A stretch of DNA of 64,000 nt from Planctomycetaceae bacterium (lineage in GTDB: Bacteria; Planctomycetota; Planctomycetia; Pirellulales; Pirellulaceae), in the NCBI GenBank assembly GCA_002726515.1, contig PBTE01000061.1, positions 21,042-85,041 of the forward strand, written 5' to 3'. The position numbers and the translations under genes were made by a program. The notes beneath the pieces were generated by a model. That model ran no database searches, was not told the DNA's origin, and saw only the letters and a program-made list of their open reading frames with translations. This document shows, one piece after another, positions 46,989 to 55,399 of the stretch (position 1 is the stretch's first letter; every line of letters begins with the position of its first letter).

Positions 46989-47656
46989 TAGCAAGGAAAG
47001 AGCTAGGATCTTCGACGCCAACGGATACGGCAGCCAGGCGGATCGGTTGGATTGCGATGGCTTGTTGGCTGTGCGCCTTGGGATGTCAGCATGAAGCTGC
47101 CGACACGAATTCTGTCCGGAATGAAACGCCGGATGAAATTCGTGTACTGGGTATGTTGCCCGAATTCACGTTAACAGATCAGAACGGAGACGAGTTCGGA
47201 TTACGTGAGTTACGGGGAAAAGTCTGGATCGGCACTTTCATCTTCACGCGTTGCCCGGCCACCTGTCCCCAACAGACGGAGAAAATGGAGAACTTGCAGA
47301 GATCTCTGAGCAAGCATGAGGCGTGGGAAGACATTCGACTAGTGAGTTTCAGTGTGGATCCAGAACACGACACGCCACCCGTGTTGCGTCAGTACGCCGA
47401 GCGATTCAGTGCTGATCCACAGCATTGGAAATTTCTTACCGGAGACCGTTCTGTTATTTGGAACCTCAGCAAGGACGGATTTTATTTACTGGTTGATGAC
47501 GCCCCGCTGGATAGTAAGGGACCGATTTTACACAGTCAACAACTTGCACTGGTGGACCGGTTTGGCCGACTCCGGGGTTACTACGATGCACTCGATCCGG
47601 CAGAGGTTGGAAAACTGAAACGAGACCTGGACCAGGTTGTGGTCGAGAACAAATGA
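46985..47656 (+). CDS. SCO1/SenC-family copper chaperone, lipoprotein
   Basis: The 223-residue product has a lipobox ending LCALGC (Cys34) and a thioredoxin-like SCO fold. The copper ligands are the CxxxC in FTRCPATCPQQ (C90, C94) and a His in ILHSQQLALVD (H183). RLVSFSVDPEHDTP and LVDRFGRLRGYYD are SCO hallmarks. SCO proteins deliver copper to, or reduce, the CuA site of cytochrome oxidase subunit II. Its start overlaps the upstream CRTAC1 stop by four bases, so the two are coupled; the COX2-like gene lies 222 bases downstream. The frame opens at 46919 but ATG 46985 is favoured by the overlap and signal. Confidence 0.9.
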   Translation: MIARKELGSSTPTDTAARRIGWIAMACWLCALGCQHEAADTNSVRNETPDEIRVLGMLPEFTLTDQNGDEFGLRELRGKVWIGTFIFTRCPATCPQQTEKMENLQRSLSKHEAWEDIRLVSFSVDPEHDTPPVLRQYAERFSADPQHWKFLTGDRSVIWNLSKDGFYLLVDDAPLDSKGPILHSQQLALVDRFGRLRGYYDALDPAEVGKLKRDLDQVVVENK

Positions 47657-47878
47657 AATCCTCTTTTCATCGGCAGATCCTTTTGCTACCAAGCGAGTCT
47701 TGTTTCCAATCGTCCCAATCCTTGTCGATCACAGTCACCAATTCGTAAACTGGGAAAGATTAGTTCCACTTCTTCTCGCAAATCGATAGGAAGACAACTT
47801 CCCAGGGGTGCAGAGCATGGTACACTCACCTGGGGCAGATCTAGATCCCGTTCACCTTGGCCACGGTCATCCAGGAAG

Positions 47879-48367
47879 ATGAAAACGAGCGATTATGTGG
47901 GCTATCTCCTTCCGTTGTTATGGCTCATTCTCCTGTCAGGATGTGACCAACGTGACAGTCGCGAAAAGCCCCGTTTGCCTCAACTGGCCGACCCGCTGAC
48001 GGTCGTTGTCACGGGAATCGACTTCAAGTGGCATGCCCGGAATCCCGGCTTGGACGGTACGTTGGGGACGCCGGACGACATCCAAACGGTACAAAGAATC
48101 CATTTGCCGACGGCGTCCAAAGTACGATTGGAATTGCATAGTGAAGATTATCTATATATTTTCTCCGTGCCCGAGCAGAATCTCAGGGAGATTGCGATGC
48201 CCAACCTGACATTCACGCTCGATTTTGAACTACAGGGTGAAGGAGAATACGAATTAATCTGTGAACAGGTCTGCGGCAGGATTCGACAGATGGTCCTTGG
48301 GCGTCTTGTCGCGATGTCACCAACGGACTATCTCAGTTGGATGAAAAGTACGGGTAAAACAAAATGA
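47879..48367 (+). CDS. COX2-like cupredoxin lipoprotein with degenerate CuA site
   Basis: The 162-residue product is a lipoprotein (signal ending LLSGC, Cys22) with the cupredoxin domain of cytochrome oxidase subunit II: VTGIDFKWHARNPGLDG, IHLPTASKVRLELHSED, and GEYELICEQVCGRIRQM. Two Cys (C128, C132) of the CuA loop remain. The first His is Tyr (Y93 in DYLYIFSVP) and the second is Arg (R136), and the Met is displaced by one (M138). A normal binuclear CuA centre is therefore unlikely, though a mononuclear or redox-disulphide role is possible. No subunit I gene is near. It follows the SCO1 gene, and the next CRTAC1 start overlaps its stop. Confidence 0.82.
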   Translation: MKTSDYVGYLLPLLWLILLSGCDQRDSREKPRLPQLADPLTVVVTGIDFKWHARNPGLDGTLGTPDDIQTVQRIHLPTASKVRLELHSEDYLYIFSVPEQNLREIAMPNLTFTLDFELQGEGEYELICEQVCGRIRQMVLGRLVAMSPTDYLSWMKSTGKTK

Positions 48368-50367
48368 GACGAATTCAATTTCTTCTGGCAGCGTTCCTGC
48401 TTATCCTGGCGAGCTCGGCGTGTAAACCAAGTGGCCGAGAAAAGCCATCGGCAAAACAGCCACTGGACGGAATCGAGCGTCGAATTGTCCCGCCACCCGA
48501 CTGGCTGAAATCACGGGCAGAGGAACAGCTTGCGACCAGCAGCCGCTTTGATGTCTTCCACGATTTTCAATTTAGCGATGAGCTGCCATCCACTGGCATC
48601 TCTTTTCGACACCGCATCGTGGATTGCGCCGGCTACCGCCATAAAGCGGCCCATTATGACCATGGGAACGGCGTGGTCATCGCCGACGTTGATTCGGATG
48701 GAAAATACGACATCTATTTCTCAAATCAGGTAGGTCGCAACCAACTCTGGCGGAATCTGGGCGGGGGAAAGTTTGAAGACATCACCGAAGAAGCTGGTGT
48801 CGCCGACGGAGAGCGGATCGGTGTCAGTGCCGCCTTTGCCGACATTGACAACGATGGAGATCCTGATCTGTACGTGACAGGCACCCGAGCGCCGAACGTT
48901 CTTTATGAGAACGATGGGACGGGACACTTTACGAACATCTCCGAGTCGTCCGGGGTGGATTATACGGGCCATTCTTCGGCCGCCGTGTTTTTCGATTACA
49001 ACCGCGATGGGCTGCTTGACCTGTACCTCTGCAATGTGGGCGTGTTTACCACCGATCAATACGAGAAAGTAATCAACGATTCGACAACCGAAGATTTTGA
49101 GCCCGGCGACTATTACTACTACGTAGCGTCTCCGGACGCCTTTGGCGGACACCTGTTGCCGGAACGAACGGAAAGCAGTCGTCTCTACAGGAACCAGGGC
49201 GGGAACCGGTTCGTGGATGTGACCGCTGAAACCGGTTTGGAAGACGCCACCTGGAACGGTGATGCGATTCCGCTAGATGTGAATGAGGATGGGTGGCTTG
49301 ACTTGTATTTGTGCAACATGCAGGGACACGACCAGTACTATGAAAACGTGGGGGGGGAGAAATTTGAAAAGAAGGGCAGGGACTTGTTTCTCGCCACTCC
49401 GTGGGGATCCATGGGGGCCCAGTTCTTTGATTTCAACAACGACGGCAAGCTGGATTTGTATGTCACCGACATGCACACCGATATGGCGGAAGATATCGGG
49501 CCCGAGCGCGAAAAACTGAAAAACAGTGTTCAGGTACCCGAATCGATGTTAAATCGCCAGGGGATCCCCAGCATTTTTGGAAATGCATTCTATCTGAATC
49601 AGGGAGACGGCACGTTCACTGAGGTCTCCGACGAAATAGGTGCTGAGAATTACTGGCCCTGGGGACTCAGTGTGGCGGACCTGAATGCAGACGGTTACAA
49701 CGACGTCTTTATCACGGCCAGCATGAACTACCCCTTCCGTTACGGAGTCAATTCTTTGCTGCTTAACAACCGGGGACAAGAGTTTCTCGATAGCGAGTTC
49801 ATTGTGGGTGTTGAGCCCAGGGCGGAGGACAAAACGGAAATGGCCTGGTTCGATGTCGACTGCAGTGTGGATAAGGAGCACCGGGCTTGCGAGGGTTTCG
49901 ATCAGGCGGCCGCCATGTTCGGAAATAATCCTATGGTGACCGTGATGGCACCACGTGGCTCGCGCTCGTCGGTCATCTTCGATCTGGATGACGACGGGGA
50001 TCTCGACATTGTGGCCAACGAATTCAATTCAGAGCCCCTGGTATTCATCAGTAATCTGACAGAAAAAAAATCGATTGGTTACCTCAAGATCCATCTGGAA
50101 GGCTCACAGTCCAACCGAGATGGACTGGGCGCTCGTGTGACGGTACAGGCGGGATCCAATGCGTACGTGAAAGTTCACGACGGCCAGTCGGGATACTTGT
50201 CGCAAAGCATTTATCCCCTTTATTTTGGCTTGGGTGAGGCGAAGACCGTGGACCAAATCGAAGTCGTCTGGCCTTCAGGCGGGCGTCAGGTTGTGGCGGG
50301 ACCCATTCGGGCCAATCAGTTGCTGAAGGTCAAAGAATCAGAACCGGTGGCGCTGCAAGCCAATTGA
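48364..50367 (+). CDS. CRTAC1/ASPIC-UnbV repeat lipoprotein
   Basis: The 667-residue product has a lipoprotein signal (LAAFLLILASSAC, Cys20). A short lead precedes FG-GAP-type repeats with calcium-binding DxDxDG loops (DVDSDGKYDIYFSN, DIDNDGDPDLY, DFNNDGKLDLY, DLNADGYNDVF, DLDDDGDLDIV). An ASPIC/UnbV domain (about residues 575-650, GARVTVQAGSNAYVKVHDGQ, SGYLSQSIYPLYFGLG) ends the protein. It lacks the four-repeat N-terminal region of the larger CRTAC1 protein upstream. Its start overlaps the stop of the cupredoxin gene by four bases. Surface localisation and adhesion or sensing are inferred. Confidence 0.9.
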   Translation: MRRIQFLLAAFLLILASSACKPSGREKPSAKQPLDGIERRIVPPPDWLKSRAEEQLATSSRFDVFHDFQFSDELPSTGISFRHRIVDCAGYRHKAAHYDHGNGVVIADVDSDGKYDIYFSNQVGRNQLWRNLGGGKFEDITEEAGVADGERIGVSAAFADIDNDGDPDLYVTGTRAPNVLYENDGTGHFTNISESSGVDYTGHSSAAVFFDYNRDGLLDLYLCNVGVFTTDQYEKVINDSTTEDFEPGDYYYYVASPDAFGGHLLPERTESSRLYRNQGGNRFVDVTAETGLEDATWNGDAIPLDVNEDGWLDLYLCNMQGHDQYYENVGGEKFEKKGRDLFLATPWGSMGAQFFDFNNDGKLDLYVTDMHTDMAEDIGPEREKLKNSVQVPESMLNRQGIPSIFGNAFYLNQGDGTFTEVSDEIGAENYWPWGLSVADLNADGYNDVFITASMNYPFRYGVNSLLLNNRGQEFLDSEFIVGVEPRAEDKTEMAWFDVDCSVDKEHRACEGFDQAAAMFGNNPMVTVMAPRGSRSSVIFDLDDDGDLDIVANEFNSEPLVFISNLTEKKSIGYLKIHLEGSQSNRDGLGARVTVQAGSNAYVKVHDGQSGYLSQSIYPLYFGLGEAKTVDQIEVVWPSGGRQVVAGPIRANQLLKVKESEPVALQAN

Positions 50368-50644
50368 ATCGGGTAAAACCCCCTGCCGACTGGGAAAAAC
50401 GGCCCGGAGGCTGCGCGTTGGCTTTGGAGGGGCCTTGCAGGAGGTTCTGGGCAGTTAATCCCGCTCCCGGCTGGTCTCGGTGTTTCCCACCCAACCGGCG
50501 ACTGTTGCAAAGGCAGCTTGACGGCCATAATCTGAAGCAGGAACGGCAAGTTGACGCCGGTGGCGCGAAGTTTTCCTGGTATCTGAAAGATGTAATATCG
50601 TTTCTCTCTTGGATGAGAGGAACAGGATTTGGAGTGATCAACTG

Positions 50645-52222
50645 ATGCAAAAAACACGACTCGTAAAACAGCGACTGGTCATTCGAGGGGACGACAACCA
50701 AACGACGGATAATCGCACCGGCCGTGCACGGTGTTGGCCCGGACTCGCAGCAAAGGGGAGCCTTTGCTGTTTTTTGATGCTCTGCCAGCTTGTTTTCGCG
50801 CACGCCGAGGACTGGCCCCAATTCCGGGGTCCCAACTGCAGTGGCATCTCGAACACCACCCAGTCATTGCCGACAGAGTTTTCGGAAAATCACAATGTGC
50901 CCTGGTCCGCCAAAGTTGGCGAAGGAGTCGGCGGACCCGTGGTTGCAGCAGGACGAGTTTTCGTGAGCGGGCTGCTTGACGAACAAACCGTGGCCCTGTT
51001 TGCTTTTGACAGCACAACGGGAGAGCAACTGTGGATGCGGCAATGGGCTGCCGGTCTGCTGCCGGAAGTACATGGCACCAACAGTCATGCCAGCACGACG
51101 CCGGCTGCGGATGCTGACCATGTTTATTTTTATTCTGCAACACTCGGAATGACAGCTTTGGATGCGCAGACCGGCCAGGATGTGTGGCATCAAGAGCTTC
51201 CCGAACCGTATTTTGTTTTCAAATGGGGTCCGGCCATGTCCCCCGTGTTGTACAAAGACAGGGTATTGTTCTGCCAGGACGACGACCTCTATCCGGCCAT
51301 GTACGCCCTGGATAAAAAGACGGGTGAAATCCTGTGGAAAGATTCACGGGACGACATGGCGGTCAATTACTCACACCCGGTGATCTGTAAAACACCACAC
51401 GGAGATGAAATTGTTGTGGCTGGTACGGGCATGTTGATCGGTTACGATCCGCAGACCGGCCAGCGATTGTGGTACGCCAAGACTTTGTTGCGGAATATCA
51501 AGACGACACCCGTCAGTTTTGCTGGCAAGATTTACCTGTCAGTTCAGAGCGGTGGGATCGCCAACCAATGGTTGGCGACTGCCGACTCTTCGGAAACCGG
51601 CAACAACGACGGAAAATTGTCGAAGGAGGAAATACAGGCTTTTGTCGGCCAGATCAAGGTACCCGCGGAGTTTTTCAAGAAGTTTGATCGGGGCGACCTG
51701 AATCAGGATGGCCTGTTGGAAGGTGAGGAACTCGATTTGGCGTTTCTTCATCCGGACAATTTTGCCGGTGCTCGCTATGAAGCAGAAGATCCGGCCGACC
51801 AGTTTGTTATGGCATTTCGCGGTGGCGGTCGGGGCGACGTCACGGAGACCCATCTTCTGTGGAAACGAGAAACGAAGGACACCGATCACATCGTTTCCCC
51901 GTTGGTTCTGGATGGTCGCATGCTGTTGGTCAAAGGGGGTGGCATCACCACGTTGTTCGATACAGAACTGGGGCTGCCTTTGCGGCCTCGCAAGCGGATC
52001 CCCAATGCCTCGGAGTACTTCGCGTCACCCATCTATGGCGATGGGAAAATCTACGTTGCTGCCGATAACGGGATGGTGCTTGTCCTGAAGAACAGTGAAG
52101 ATTACGAGGTGCTGGCCAAGAATGACATGGGTGAAAGCATTGTGGGCACCCCCGCCATATCTGACGGAAACCTCTACATCCGCACCCGCTCGAAATTAAT
52201 ATGTGTGGCCGAAAATCGTTGA
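50645..52222 (+). CDS. PQQ-type beta-propeller protein with inserted EF-hand pair
   Basis: The 525-residue product has a hydrophobic segment near residues 38-53 (CCFLMLCQLVFAHA) ending before EDWPQFRGPNCSG, a common planctomycete propeller start. PQQ-like blades follow (LFAFDSTTGEQLWMRQW, MTALDAQTGQDVWHQELPEP, MYALDKKTGEILWKDS, LIGYDPQTGQRLWYAK). Between blades an EF-hand pair is inserted (about 51580-51750): TGNNDGKLSKEEIQAF and FDRGDLNQDGLLEGEEL. I chose the ATG at 50645; the frame opens at TTG 50609. The long N-region makes the true start uncertain. It is 277 bases behind the CRTAC1 gene. Confidence 0.78.
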   Translation: MQKTRLVKQRLVIRGDDNQTTDNRTGRARCWPGLAAKGSLCCFLMLCQLVFAHAEDWPQFRGPNCSGISNTTQSLPTEFSENHNVPWSAKVGEGVGGPVVAAGRVFVSGLLDEQTVALFAFDSTTGEQLWMRQWAAGLLPEVHGTNSHASTTPAADADHVYFYSATLGMTALDAQTGQDVWHQELPEPYFVFKWGPAMSPVLYKDRVLFCQDDDLYPAMYALDKKTGEILWKDSRDDMAVNYSHPVICKTPHGDEIVVAGTGMLIGYDPQTGQRLWYAKTLLRNIKTTPVSFAGKIYLSVQSGGIANQWLATADSSETGNNDGKLSKEEIQAFVGQIKVPAEFFKKFDRGDLNQDGLLEGEELDLAFLHPDNFAGARYEAEDPADQFVMAFRGGGRGDVTETHLLWKRETKDTDHIVSPLVLDGRMLLVKGGGITTLFDTELGLPLRPRKRIPNASEYFASPIYGDGKIYVAADNGMVLVLKNSEDYEVLAKNDMGESIVGTPAISDGNLYIRTRSKLICVAENR

Positions 52223-52331
52223 AACAGGCTGCCTCAACGTTTTCGGATTGGAGTGTGGTGAAACAGGAGAGATGAGAACCCGGCTGTTCGGGATAGGGCG
52301 ATTGGTTGGACGTCGTGACCGACCGTTTGAC

Positions 52332-53771
52332 TCAGAGCAATGGACCGATCACTTCTCCCTCGGAGAGCAGCTTGTAGGATCGGCCCAGGTTGTCGACCGC
52401 TTCCAGGTTATCGATACCCATTGCGTGGTACACGGTCTTGGTGATATCGGCCGGTGTGACGGGCAAATCGGCGGGATATTCACCGTAGCGATCGCTGGTG
52501 CCATACGTCTGGCCACCCTGGATGCCGCCACCAGCAAGCAGGTCGGACATGCAATGAGTCCAGTGGTCGCGTCCGCTGCCAGAGGGCCCGCCTGAGCGCG
52601 GATCGCCGATCTTGGGTTTGCGGCCCATTTCGCTGGTCACCATCAGGAGGGTTTGTTCGAGCAGGTTACGGTTTGCCAGATCTTCGATCAAGGCTGAAAA
52701 TCCCCGGTCGAATTCCGGAAGCAACCGGTCTTTGAGCAGATTGAAGTTTTGTCCGTGTGTGTCCCAGCCTCCTCCGCTCTTACACTTCGCGGGGTAGTTT
52801 CCATTTTCCTCTTTGTCGTACCAGAACACCGTCACGAATGGTACTTCGGCTTCTACCAGTCGCCGGGCCAGCAGTAAACTCATCCCGTTGATCGAACAAC
52901 CGTATCGTTCCCGCAGTTTGGGCGACTCCTGCGACAAGTCGAAAGCCTGGGATGTGCGCGACGAGGACAACAGTGACAGGGCCCGTTCCTGTTGTCGAGT
53001 CCAGGTCTGCATGCGGGCACCTTCATCCAGGTTGCGTCGTGCGGCACCGAGGGTTTGCATTAACTCGTGTCGATCGCTGAGGCGTTCAGCTGACACGTCT
53101 CCGCTGAGGGCAAGAGACGGCGCACTGAACTCCAGCGGTTCATCACCACTATGAACATACAGTGGATCGTGTTCCACGCCGAGCCGCGCGGCGAACTGAC
53201 CGGGACGGATGTGCGGCAGCGTACTGGGCTTATGAGGCAACGTGATCACGTTTGGCAGCTGCGAACCCGGCGGACGTTTGGCCGCGACCACCGATCCCAT
53301 GAACGGCCAGTCGTCTGGAAAGGGCGTGCGATCATTGCCCAGTGTCAGGAAGCTCGGATCGGGTACGTGCCCGGTCAGGTTGTAATAATAACCCCCGTGA
53401 TGATCGTTGGTGTTGACCGTCGCCCCCAACGAATTGACGACTGCCAGGTGATGTGCTTGTTGGGCCAAGAGCGGTAAATGTTCGCACAGCCGCACGCCGG
53501 GAGCCGAAGTTGCAATAGGTTTGAACAACCCGCGATATTCGAGCGGTGCTTCCGGTTTCATGTCCCAGGTGTCGACATGGGAAGCTCCACCGCACAAAAA
53601 GAACAGGATCGTTGATTTGGCAGTGCCCACGCGACTTGAGCTGGCGGCAGACAACTCCGGCAGTGCCGGCCTGCCAAAGGTCATGCCCGCAAATCCAACT
53701 CCTGACGCGACGAGAAACGTTCGTCTGTCAACCGGCATCGTCATCGCTTTAGAATCATCGCGCTGGGACAT
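52332..53771 (-). CDS. DUF1501 family protein with twin-arginine leader
   Basis: The 479-residue product has VDRRTFLVASGVGFAGMTFG at its start, then the DUF1501 fold: FFLCGGASHVDTWDMKP, HHLAVVNSLGATVNTNDHH, HGGYYYNLTGHVPDPSF, ARRLVEAEVPFVTVFWYDKE, SGGGWDTHGQNFNLLKDRLL, TSEMGRKPKIGDPRSGG and GRDHWTHCMSDLLAGGGIQG. Unlike the other complete copy (40965), it is not directly preceded by a DUF1549/1553 gene. It converges on the propeller gene and diverges from the deacetylase gene. Confidence 0.93.
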   Translation of the reverse strand: MSQRDDSKAMTMPVDRRTFLVASGVGFAGMTFGRPALPELSAASSSRVGTAKSTILFFLCGGASHVDTWDMKPEAPLEYRGLFKPIATSAPGVRLCEHLPLLAQQAHHLAVVNSLGATVNTNDHHGGYYYNLTGHVPDPSFLTLGNDRTPFPDDWPFMGSVVAAKRPPGSQLPNVITLPHKPSTLPHIRPGQFAARLGVEHDPLYVHSGDEPLEFSAPSLALSGDVSAERLSDRHELMQTLGAARRNLDEGARMQTWTRQQERALSLLSSSRTSQAFDLSQESPKLRERYGCSINGMSLLLARRLVEAEVPFVTVFWYDKEENGNYPAKCKSGGGWDTHGQNFNLLKDRLLPEFDRGFSALIEDLANRNLLEQTLLMVTSEMGRKPKIGDPRSGGPSGSGRDHWTHCMSDLLAGGGIQGGQTYGTSDRYGEYPADLPVTPADITKTVYHAMGIDNLEAVDNLGRSYKLLSEGEVIGPLL

Positions 53772-54308
53772 GCTTATATCATTTTCACACGATTACCGAG
53801 CGATCTGCGACAAGAGGGGTCGTTTCCGGTCGCGAATATTGATCGTATGATAACCAAACGTCGATCAGTTTGGCAGACCAGCAGCCGCAAAAAATTCGTA
53901 AAAATCCGCAGTCTCCACGACGTGTTGCCTGAAAGGGAGTAAGTAAATTTGCACGCCGGCAGCATCGATTCCAAAGTTCCCGCAACTGGTCAGTCGCCGT
54001 GTCTATAATGTGCAGATGAAAAAGACTAAATGCCGGAACTGCGAGGATGAAAGTGTATTGGTTGAAGAGAACTCAGTGAAAGAACTGGCCAGATCAGAAA
54101 GTGACGGGGCGAAAGGTGTCTTCACGATTGGTGATGGTCGTGTGAATGTTTGTGCTGGCCCAGTCGGATTCCTGGATGATGTGTGATGAGCTTGTAATGC
54201 GAGGCAACGGTGATCAAGCACTGGGAAAGTGAACAGGAATGGCGTGTGAACTTGTAGGGCAGGTTGGCAGTCCCCCAACCTTGCAGTCCTGGTTGCGTGG
54301 CCTTCCAC
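53772..54308. other. Divergent intergenic region
   Basis: I see no gene in these 537 bases. Small minus-strand frames (for example 54003-54326) show no motif. It should hold promoters for the DUF1501 gene and the deacetylase gene; no clear hexamer pair was found. Confidence 0.55.
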
Positions 54309-55379
54309 ATGCAAAATATGACTCAAAAAGTTCTATCTGGTGAGCGCGGCAACACGGTACCGACACGGCGTCAGTTCATCCGGACGGCGTCCGCTGTCTC
54401 GGCGGGAGTTCTTGCCGGCCGGTTTTGCACCATTGCAGAAGCAGAAGAAACAGGTCCGGCGCAACATGAAAAAGCACAGATTGCCATTACGCTCGATTTG
54501 GAAATGTCGCGTAATTTCCCAAACTGGGAAGATCGACATTGGGATTATGAAAAAGGCAATCTCAATCAGGCCGCGAAGGATTACACAGGGAAGGTTTGTC
54601 GTCGCGTCCGGGCACGAGGGGGAATCGTTCACAACTTTGTCGTAGGGCGAGTGTTTGAACAGGCGAACGTCGATTGGCTAAAAGAAATCGCCGCGGCGGG
54701 GCATCCGATCGGAAATCACACCTACGACCATGTCTACGTATTGGCAAAATCAGTGGAAGAATTGCAGTATCGTTTTCGCCGCGCGCCCTGGTTACTACGG
54801 GATCGCAGCGTTTTAGAAGTCATTCGTGACAACATCAAATTGACCGATCGGGCTCTACAACTGGGAATCGGCATCGAATCCAATGGTTTTCGCACACCCG
54901 GTGGTTTCAACAAGGGACTGAATGGTCACGTCGAAATTCAGGAACTGTTGTTAGAGTTGGGGTACCGCTGGGTCAGCAGCAAGTATCCGGGTCATTCGGG
55001 CATGGAAAACTTGCACGGCACGGGTAGGGCGCCGTCTCAGGAGGCATTCGACAGTATTGTCCGCGCACAACGGGCCGCTCAGCCGTTCGTCTATCCTACG
55101 GGCTTGGTCGAGATCCCGATGAGCCCTCTCAGCGACATTGTCGCATTTCGCACGGGCCGTTGGAAATTGAAACATTTTTTGAACGCCATCGAACTTTCCC
55201 TGCAGTGGGTCATTGAGAATTCTGCCGTGTTTGACTTCCTGGCACATCCCTCGTGCTTGGGGGTCGTGGACGAAAAATGTCAGGCAATTGACCTGATTTG
55301 TGACATGGTGGATCAGGCGAACGGGTCGGCCGAGATCGTCGGGTTGGACGTCATCGCGGCACGCACGCAAGCCAACTGA
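54309..55379 (+). CDS. Tat-exported polysaccharide deacetylase (NodB) family protein
   Basis: The 356-residue product has a Tat-type leader (PTRRQFIRTASAVSAGVLAG). Its NodB-homology core has motif 1 as ITLDLEMS, motif 2 HPIGNHTYDH, the motif 3 arginine in RTPGGFNKG and a late histidine in DFLAHPSCLGVVD. Motif 1 reads D-L-E where typical enzymes read D-D, so metal ligation may differ. Such enzymes remove acetyl groups from GlcNAc polymers or peptidoglycan. The ATG at 54309 (MQNMTQKVLSGE) is preferred over the TTG at 54264. The haem/propeller gene starts 20 bases after its stop, so they form an operon. Confidence 0.82.
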   Translation: MQNMTQKVLSGERGNTVPTRRQFIRTASAVSAGVLAGRFCTIAEAEETGPAQHEKAQIAITLDLEMSRNFPNWEDRHWDYEKGNLNQAAKDYTGKVCRRVRARGGIVHNFVVGRVFEQANVDWLKEIAAAGHPIGNHTYDHVYVLAKSVEELQYRFRRAPWLLRDRSVLEVIRDNIKLTDRALQLGIGIESNGFRTPGGFNKGLNGHVEIQELLLELGYRWVSSKYPGHSGMENLHGTGRAPSQEAFDSIVRAQRAAQPFVYPTGLVEIPMSPLSDIVAFRTGRWKLKHFLNAIELSLQWVIENSAVFDFLAHPSCLGVVDEKCQAIDLICDMVDQANGSAEIVGLDVIAARTQAN

Positions 55380-55399
55380 CAACAAACAGGGGCTGGGAC

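Noticed and set aside
47879..48367. Ordinary cytochrome c oxidase subunit II
   Set aside because: Both CuA histidines are replaced, the protein is a short lipoprotein lacking membrane helices, and no subunit I or III gene is adjacent.
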